Shown: piece after piece, positions 6,047-10,596 of the stretch
How positions within the stretch are numbered: position 1 is the stretch's first letter
Layout of the letters: each line of letters begins with the position of its first letter
Assembly: GCA_020345785.1 (NCBI GenBank)
Contig: CP070771.1
Coordinates: 3,990,794 to 4,001,389, forward strand
Length of the DNA stretch: 10,596 nt
Direction of reading: 5' to 3'
Source of the DNA: Desulfobacterales bacterium
Lineage (GTDB): Bacteria; Desulfobacterota; Desulfobacteria; Desulfobacterales; JAFDCJ01
Translations under genes and position numbers: made by a program
Notes under the pieces: model-generated
What the model saw: only the letters and a program-made list of their open reading frames with translations
The model's database searches: none
Told to the model about the DNA's origin: nothing

Positions 6047-6424
6047 ATGCAAGCCTTTAAAAAATGCAGCTGTTGCGACAGTCCGTGGTTTGACCGGGAT
6101 GAATTTCTGCGAGACGGCAACATCGATTTGGTTGGTTATCAGGCAAATTTCAGCCACCTGGAGCTTGGATATTTTCTTTTCAACCATCTAACCTGCCAGT
6201 CGACGCTGGCTATTCCTGCCGGTCAATTCAAAGATCTCTATGATGGTCCGGTTTTTGCCGATAGGTTGACCGGTTCCGAATCGTGTCCCGGCTATTGTTC
6301 GTATGAGACCGCTCTCGACCTGTGCCCGGCGAAATGTGAAGGCGCCTATGTCCGCGAGATTATGCAGGTTATACGAAATTGGCCGAAAGTGGCGTGTCAG
6401 CTGGCAAATATCGCTCAGGGTTAA
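6047..6424 (+). CDS. Cys-rich hypothetical protein, putative metal-binding
   Basis: This 125-residue protein has no signal peptide and nine cysteines in grouped patterns: C7-x-C9-C10, H47-x2-C50, C80-PGY-C84, C93-PAK-C97 and a single C117. The start FKKCSCCDSPWFDRDEFLRD is zinc-ribbon-like. The middle, VGYQANFSHLELGYFLFNHLTC, then LAIPAGQFKDLYDGPVF, and the end YVREIMQVIRNWPK are the kind of well-kept blocks seen in a conserved family. I recall similar uncharacterised proteins in anaerobic proteobacteria, but cannot name a Pfam entry. Structural zinc or an iron-sulfur cluster are both possible. It lies 138 bases before the dimethylarginine hydrolase gene on the same strand; a shared transcript is possible. 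Being a real gene is well supported; the role is unknown. Confidence 0.75.
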   Translation: MQAFKKCSCCDSPWFDRDEFLRDGNIDLVGYQANFSHLELGYFLFNHLTCQSTLAIPAGQFKDLYDGPVFADRLTGSESCPGYCSYETALDLCPAKCEGAYVREIMQVIRNWPKVACQLANIAQG

Positions 6425-6541
6425 TTCCTGTAAAAGCATTTAATTTTCCAATATCCGACCGGCTCCCTTTCTATTATCCAAACATTTTGTTATATGCAGG
6501 TATGTTTCCGATTGACCATTGACCAACAAAATATTGGAAGA

Positions 6542-6553
6542 AAGGAAAGGGAG
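6542..6553 (+). promoter_or_regulatory. Purine-rich Shine-Dalgarno that sets the hydrolase start at 6563
   Basis: AAGGAAAGGGAG ends 9 bases before the ATG at 6563. The upstream ATG at 6494 would add 23 residues unlike any family member and would place this purine block inside the coding region. Confidence 0.75.
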
Positions 6554-6562
6554 TTGCTCTCT

Positions 6563-7324
6563 ATGTTTACCCACGCCGTGGCCAGAAAGCCGGGCAAAAA
6601 TTTTTCCCGGGGCCTTACTACAACCGTCGGAACCGAACCGGCCGACTATGGTTTGATGGTCAAACAGCATGAGGCCTACCTTGAGGCCCTGACCGCCGCG
6701 GGACTCGAGGTAATCGTTCTCGATCCCCTGCCGGATTTTCCTGATGCGCATTTTGTCGAAGATACCGCTGTTGTAACACCGGATGTGGCCGTCATTACAA
6801 ATCCGGGAGCTGCAGCCCGTCGGGGCGAGGAGGAATCCATCGCCCTGGTGCTGGCCGAGTTCCGCAAAATTGAGCGGATTGAGCCTCCAGGTACAGTCGA
6901 CGGCGGTGATGTTCTCCAGGTGGGCAACCATTTCTTTATCGGATTATCGCAGCGAACCAACAGACAAGGCGCCGAGCAACTGGGTCGCATCCTGCAGGCC
7001 CACGCAAACACCTGGACCCTGATTGCAGTGGGCGCGGGACTGCACTTTAAATCCAGTGTCAATTATGTCGGCCGCAACACTCTGCTCGTAACCAATGACT
7101 TCGCGCGAAATGAACAAATCAAAGGGTATGATCAAATTGTGACGGATAAGGCTGAGGAATATGCGGCCAACACGCTGCTGGTCAATGAGCATTTACTGAT
7201 GCCCGCGGGGTTTCCACGCACCCGCAGACAACTTGCGCCTCTTGGGTTTAAAATAACCGAGCTTGAAACCAGTGAGGTGCGCAAAATGGACGGTGGGTTG
7301 ACCTGCATGTCGCTGAGGCTATAA
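6563..7324 (+). CDS. N(G),N(G)-dimethylarginine dimethylaminohydrolase (DDAH)
   Basis: From ATG 6563 the protein is 253 residues, the standard length for bacterial DDAH (Pseudomonas aeruginosa enzyme, 254). It should hydrolyse asymmetric dimethylarginine to citrulline and dimethylamine. Visible motifs are THAVARKPG, a PDAHFVEDTAVV segment with Glu66 and Asp67, NPGAAARR, TVDGGDVLQVGNHFFIGLSQRTN, GLHFKSSV with His161, and a terminal GGLTCMSL with Cys248. The Cys248/His161 pair matches Cys249/His162 of the Pseudomonas enzyme. The third triad position is Asp113 (VDGGDV), as in mammalian DDAH1, where Pseudomonas has Glu114. Arginine or peptidyl-arginine deiminase relatives are less likely given length and motif set. 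The gene ends in a 237-base gap facing a convergent gene. No arginine-metabolism gene is adjacent. Confidence 0.92.
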   Translation: MFTHAVARKPGKNFSRGLTTTVGTEPADYGLMVKQHEAYLEALTAAGLEVIVLDPLPDFPDAHFVEDTAVVTPDVAVITNPGAAARRGEEESIALVLAEFRKIERIEPPGTVDGGDVLQVGNHFFIGLSQRTNRQGAEQLGRILQAHANTWTLIAVGAGLHFKSSVNYVGRNTLLVTNDFARNEQIKGYDQIVTDKAEEYAANTLLVNEHLLMPAGFPRTRRQLAPLGFKITELETSEVRKMDGGLTCMSLRL

Positions 7325-7328
7325 AGCG

Positions 7329-7435
7329 AATCACGAAAATACGAAAACACAAAATAAAAGTTTAAACGTCCTTTTTCGTGCTCACGCGGCGCAAGCGCCT
7401 GCGCTGCGCGTTTCATCTTCCGTGCTTTCGTGATT
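7329..7435. repeat. Inverted-repeat element with AATCACGAAA ends
   Basis: aatcacgaaa at 7329-7338 pairs perfectly with tttcgtgatt at 7426-7435, and the similarity continues imperfectly inward (tacgaaaacac against gtgcttt). An extra ctttttcgtgc lies at 7371-7381. The centre is GC-rich (gcggcgcaagcgcctgcgctgcgcg, split as 7387-7411). It sits in the gap between two convergent genes and may end transcription from both sides, though it could equally be a dispersed repeat of the MITE type. Confidence 0.6.
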
Positions 7436-7463
7436 GAAAAAATTTGACGTCTACGCGCAGGCG
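7396..7463. repeat. Nine-base GC-rich inverted repeat overlapping the element
   Basis: cgcctgcgc at 7396-7404 is matched by its reverse complement gcgcaggcg at 7455-7463, about 50 bases apart. One arm lies within the AATCACGAAA element and the other outside it, so the two structures are exclusive. Chance cannot be ruled out in such GC-rich sequence. Confidence 0.35.
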
Positions 7464-7561
7464 GAGTTTAACTCAAAGACAAATAGATTCCTGTCTGCCC
7501 GGGATTGACGGTCAATTTAACAATAAACTTCCGACTACTTAACTGCCTATAATCAGTGCAA

Positions 7562-8587
7562 TCAAACTTTTTCCGTTTCAACCGGAACCGCCCGGCCGGA
7601 ATTCTCTACCCGGCAAAGCTGGACAACGACCTTCCCATTTTTGTCTTCATCCGCAATCACGCAGTGGGCCTTCTTCTGGCTCCAACAACCCGAATTGGCA
7701 TAGATTCGGTCGGCCACAAGAAAGGAATCCTTGTCGATTCTGGCTTTATGGGTATGCCCGAAGATGACTACTTTGAAGCCTTTCTTGGCGCTCAAACGGT
7801 CTCCGAATGGCTCAAGTTCCCCCTCTTCGGCCATTTTCTTTCCGGCAGCAAAAAAAGAATATTTTGCAGCGAGCGGTTCATACATCTTTTTAACTGCCTC
7901 AATTGAGATCTTTTTGCCTTTGGCATCCATGACAATTTCGTTTACCCCTGCTCTTTCGGCCAAACCTTCAATGATGGAGGCAAATATATTTGATTTACCC
8001 GCGGCCAATTCAAGGACATCATCTATATAGGATACAAGATCATAAAACCTGTTCACGTAGCCGCCCAAATGCTCGGATAAGCGCGTAATAAAATATCCGA
8101 TGGGACGTCCGTTGGCAATCTTCGGATAAGATCGGTTGAACAGGACATATTGATTGCCGTGTTCGGCGCGAAGCTTTAAGCTGGTATCATCATATGCCTT
8201 CTGACAAATCAGGGCCGGGATCTCCGATTCGATTGCTGATTTTTTGAGGCCGAAATCGTGATTGCCGGGAAGATAATACAGGTTGATTTTACTCTTGGCG
8301 ATCGCTCTCAGCGCGTCCATGATTTCAGGATTTGACCGAAAAATTTCATCAAAAGTGGGAGGGGCTTCATCGGGTGGGCACACCCAGTCATCAAATATGT
8401 CACCAACCAAAACCAGGTCTTTTATTTCTGCTTCTTTTTGCAGGATCGTTTTATTCAAAAAATTAACCAGCCTTTGTTGGTGGTCTGCGGGACTGAATCG
8501 GGCCCGTTTCGACTTCTCCGGGACATTATAACGCTCCTCCGAACTCAGATGTATATCGCTGATAAAAAATCTTTTGGTTCCGGCCAT
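7562..8587 (-). CDS. LpxH-like calcineurin-type metallophosphoesterase
   Basis: The 341-residue product carries all the metal-binding blocks of the two-metal phosphoesterase fold in order: DIH (D11, H13), GDIFDDW (62-68), GNHD (108-111), an EHG block (142-144), GHTH (277-280), then NSGCW (298-302). The GDIFDDW block is close to LpxH's GDLFEAW, and LpxH-type enzymes cleave UDP-2,3-diacylglucosamine in lipid A synthesis. LpxH is about 240 residues; the extra length here lies mainly between the EHG and GHTH motifs (about 130 residues, with a helical, charged middle), so substrate may differ. Start is well supported by AAAGGAGG (8593-8600, minus strand), 5 bases before the ATG. No lpx neighbour is present. 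It is convergent with the dimethylarginine hydrolase gene. Confidence 0.85.
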   Translation of the reverse strand: MAGTKRFFISDIHLSSEERYNVPEKSKRARFSPADHQQRLVNFLNKTILQKEAEIKDLVLVGDIFDDWVCPPDEAPPTFDEIFRSNPEIMDALRAIAKSKINLYYLPGNHDFGLKKSAIESEIPALICQKAYDDTSLKLRAEHGNQYVLFNRSYPKIANGRPIGYFITRLSEHLGGYVNRFYDLVSYIDDVLELAAGKSNIFASIIEGLAERAGVNEIVMDAKGKKISIEAVKKMYEPLAAKYSFFAAGKKMAEEGELEPFGDRLSAKKGFKVVIFGHTHKARIDKDSFLVADRIYANSGCWSQKKAHCVIADEDKNGKVVVQLCRVENSGRAVPVETEKV

Positions 8588-8592
8588 TTTGT

Positions 8593-8600
8593 CCTCCTTT
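8593..8600 (-). promoter_or_regulatory. Strong Shine-Dalgarno of the phosphoesterase gene
   Basis: On the minus strand AAAGGAGG lies 5 bases before the ATG at 8587. It fixes this start with good confidence; the protein then begins MAGTKRFFISDIH, as expected for the family. Confidence 0.8.
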
Positions 8601-8812
8601 CTGACCTATTGCATGGGTAATAGCCCTTTAAGGCTTTTATCTGACCACAAGCTGTCGGAAATTGAAATTTTGAGGTTTCAGGTGTCCCCCCTTCGCCTTC
8701 CAGGCTTCGGAGGACAGGCAGCACGGCCGCTGAGCGCGGAGCGACCAGTTTGATCATAAAAGAAACTGAAGGTGCAGGCGACTAGTTGGAAAAATTCAAC
8801 CAACAAAATTAC

Positions 8813-8858
8813 ATATACAAAACAAATTACAATGTCCGAAATTCCAACTCCCAAACCT
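8813..8858. repeat. Single-arm copy of the AAATTACAAA repeat
   Basis: Words such as aaattacat, caaattacaa, tgtccgaaatt and ccaactcccaaac follow the same order as the arms of the 2651-2875 element, including its right-arm end (aatgaccaaaat in reverse complement). No opposite arm is evident nearby. It may be a solo or decayed copy of that family. Confidence 0.5.
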
Positions 8859-8924
8859 GTCTTACAGAACGGATCTTAAAATTTAGAAGGTGAAACGCCT
8901 GGGCGGCGATCTATATTTATTTCA

Positions 8925-8962
8925 TCGGGCACCCGGTTCCCGACACCTGGTAACCTGACACC
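8925..8962. repeat. CCCGG/GACACCTG word repeat
   Basis: Imperfect units gcacccggtt, cccgacacctg and acctgacacc follow each other over about 38 bases downstream of the acyl-CoA ligase gene. It is another short-unit family, different from those in the other gaps. Confidence 0.45.
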
Positions 8963-9018
8963 ACTACCGTTAATCTATGTTTAAATGCTGCAACAATGGT
9001 GCAATTTGCTGCAAAACC

Positions 9019-10590
9019 TCAATCCGTGTCACCCCCGGTTTTTCTCTGCGCCAGGTATTGCTTCTTAAGCTCTGTTTTGCGCACTTTGCCTAGAGCGGTT
9101 AGGGGAAGTTCCGCGGTAAACTGGACATGCTTGGGCCATTTATATCGTGCCAGTTGACCGTCGCAAAATTTGATTAACTCCTCGGCCTTAAGATTTGCTC
9201 CCGGTTTGGGCATCACAAATGCATACCCCACTTCACCCCAGGTTTCGTCCGGCATACCCACGACCGCGATGTCTTCAACAGCCGGATGAATCCGCAAAAC
9301 CCTTTCAATCTCCGCCGGATAGACATTTTCGCCCCCGGAAATAAACATATCTTTAGCCCGGTCGATAAGATAAAAATAACCGTCTTCGTCCATGCGGGCC
9401 AAATCACCGGTGTGCAGCCAGCCGCCCCTGATCGTCTCTTCGGTTTTGACGGGATCCTGCCAGTATTCCGTCATCATAATGGAGCCCCGCACAACAATCT
9501 CCCCCACCTGCCCAGGCGCACACGGGCGGCCATTGCGATCGACAATTCTAACTTCCGCATGAAAAACGGGTCTACCGACTGAGCCCGGCTTACGGTCGGC
9601 ATCTTCCTCATGGGCCCATAAGAGAATGGAAGTTTCAGTCTGCCCCATGATCTGGCGCAGCGAAAAACCGGCTTCTTTAAACTGAGCCATCATTTCCGGC
9701 GTTAATTTTTCTCCGCCGATCGCGCTGACTTTTAATGATGATAAATCTGCCTTCTGCTCCGATTCAGCCTTTACTAGAGATTTGTAGATCGTGGGTACGC
9801 CAAGGAATTTGGTCACCTGATACTCGCGAATATCTCGATAGGTCCGGTGCGGATCAAAATTTTGATGAAGAATCATTGTCGCGCCTTTGTAAATCACGGG
9901 CGAAGCCTGGATAAAAAGTCCGCCGGAATGAAACAGGGGTAGGACAATAAGCATAATATCATCAAAATGGAGTTTGAAAAAAATGTCTGCATTGAGGCAG
10001 TTAAAAAATGTTTTGCGATGGGATAGCACGGCGCCTTTCGCTTGTCCGGTGGTGCCGGACGTATACATAATCACATGCGCCTCTTCCGGAGCGGCCGGCG
10101 CCATTAAATCGGCGAGAAAGGGCAGCTGTCCCTCAAAGGCCGCCGACCCGACATGATAGTTCAAGACATTCGCATATTGCGGGCAGACAGGAACACTGGC
10201 CAGCAGCATCAACGGTCGGCGCTCATTCAGGTTAAGGCTTGAAACGGTCTCAACGAATTCGGCTCCGAAAACAAACAGCCTAGGTCTTGAATTGGTAAGC
10301 GTGTAATCCAGTTCCGGGGCCGCCAGCCGGTAATTGACCGGCACAAAAAGCGCTCCCATCCTTGAGCATGCCAGGAAGAGTTCAATAAATTCCGGACAAT
10401 TGCCTAACATAACCGCAACCCGGTCGCCTTTTTCGATTCCCAGGGACTGCAGCCAGCAAGACGCCCGATTGACTTTCTGATGCAGTTCCAGATAGCTGAT
10501 CCGGTTGTCTTCAAAGATGATCGCGGTTTTATGCGGATGCAATTCGCTCCAACGCTTGACCCACCAGGCAATGTTCATTGACTTGATCAT
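9019..10590 (-). CDS. Long/medium-chain acyl-CoA synthetase (AMP-forming)
   Basis: The 523-residue product is a class I adenylate-forming enzyme that activates a carboxylic acid with ATP and joins it to CoA. Core motifs are all present: P-loop YTSGTTGQAKG (176-186), GQTET (316-320), GWLHTGDLARMDEDGYF (390-406), and RAKDMFISGGENVYPAEIE (411-429). The C-terminal LTALGKVRK (498-506) holds the expected catalytic lysine, Lys502. Length and the GGENVYPAEIE form fit FadD-like or MenE-like fatty-acid and aromatic-acid ligases; the substrate cannot be read. The 5' end is complete: a TAA stop lies in frame at 10596-10594. Two starts are possible, ATG 10590 and ATG 10578 (MNIAWWVKRW), and neither has a clear Shine-Dalgarno in the window; the second gives the more usual N-terminus. 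Confidence 0.92.
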   Translation of the reverse strand: MIKSMNIAWWVKRWSELHPHKTAIIFEDNRISYLELHQKVNRASCWLQSLGIEKGDRVAVMLGNCPEFIELFLACSRMGALFVPVNYRLAAPELDYTLTNSRPRLFVFGAEFVETVSSLNLNERRPLMLLASVPVCPQYANVLNYHVGSAAFEGQLPFLADLMAPAAPEEAHVIMYTSGTTGQAKGAVLSHRKTFFNCLNADIFFKLHFDDIMLIVLPLFHSGGLFIQASPVIYKGATMILHQNFDPHRTYRDIREYQVTKFLGVPTIYKSLVKAESEQKADLSSLKVSAIGGEKLTPEMMAQFKEAGFSLRQIMGQTETSILLWAHEEDADRKPGSVGRPVFHAEVRIVDRNGRPCAPGQVGEIVVRGSIMMTEYWQDPVKTEETIRGGWLHTGDLARMDEDGYFYLIDRAKDMFISGGENVYPAEIERVLRIHPAVEDIAVVGMPDETWGEVGYAFVMPKPGANLKAEELIKFCDGQLARYKWPKHVQFTAELPLTALGKVRKTELKKQYLAQRKTGGDTD

Positions 10591-10596
10591 TATTTA

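Larger units (their letters stand above)
8601..9018. other. Gene-free gap with several repeat-like words
   Basis: No supported gene. A 70-codon minus-strand frame overlapping the phosphoesterase start has no family resemblance. Seen here: a possible hairpin agcc-ctttaa-ggct (8623-8636), a tccgaag/cttcgcc-type word pair near 8690-8715, an AAATTACAAA-type A/C-rich stretch (about 8813-8858) like the left arm of the element at 2651, and a cacctg/gacacc word repeat (8925-8962). The promoter for the phosphoesterase should lie in the part nearest 8601, but no convincing boxes were seen. Confidence 0.55.

Noticed and set aside
6447..6538. Inverted pairs tccaatat/atattgga and attttgtt/aacaaaat before the hydrolase gene as an operator or terminator
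   Set aside because: Short AT-rich arms with long loops are expected by chance; the attgacc doublet at 6511-6524 is noted only as a word repeat.
6494..6562. Upstream ATG giving a 23-residue extension of the dimethylarginine hydrolase
   Set aside because: The extension has no family match and includes the purine-rich ribosome binding site.
8545..8757. 70-codon minus-strand frame overlapping the phosphoesterase start
   Set aside because: It covers the good ribosome binding site of the real gene in a different frame and crosses repeat-like DNA; no family resemblance.

Overview
The window reads as a stretch of bacterial chromosome with mixed, mostly housekeeping or poorly characterised genes. 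It probably comes from a Desulfobacterota (former Deltaproteobacteria) genome or metagenome bin. This is inference. It rests on a non-pyrrolysine MttB-type methyltransferase, a DUF2959 lipoprotein, a Cys-rich protein that I recall from that group, an acyl-CoA ligase, and intergenic DNA filled with short word-like repeats typical of large Desulfobacterales genomes. No rRNA, tRNA, CRISPR array, transposase or prophage gene was seen.

Layout, plus strand first. The 3' end of a reading frame (2-718) joins cadherin-like extracellular repeats to most of a TfoX N-terminal-type domain. Next comes an MttB-superfamily methyltransferase (737-2161), then a small secreted protein (2232-2600). An unusual nested inverted-repeat element (about 2651-2875) precedes a MoaD/ThiS-like beta-grasp protein (2953-3270). 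These are followed by a DUF2959 lipoprotein (3440-4105), an AlkD-type DNA alkylation repair glycosylase (4163-4867) and a META-domain lipoprotein (5030-5509). After a 537-base gap of repeats come a Cys-rich putative metal-binding protein (6047-6424) and a dimethylarginine dimethylaminohydrolase (6563-7324). On the minus strand lie an LpxH-like metallophosphoesterase (8587-7562), convergent with the hydrolase, and an acyl-CoA synthetase (10590-9019).

The genes do not form an obvious single operon. Gaps of 55 to 540 bases separate most of them, and most have their own Shine-Dalgarno sequence. Possible functional links are weak: two lipoproteins, one secreted protein and a lipid A-type phosphoesterase point to the envelope. 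The dimethylarginine hydrolase releases dimethylamine, which is loosely in the same chemical space as an MttB-type methyltransferase, but the two genes are 4.4 kb apart with unrelated genes between.

I did not find a convincing new multi-gene system. The two things that most deserve a second look are the cadherin/TfoX chimera at the left edge and the intergenic DNA. Nearly every gap holds a different degenerate short-unit repeat family, two of them arranged as inverted repeats like small mobile elements, and one of them supplying a gene's ribosome binding site.
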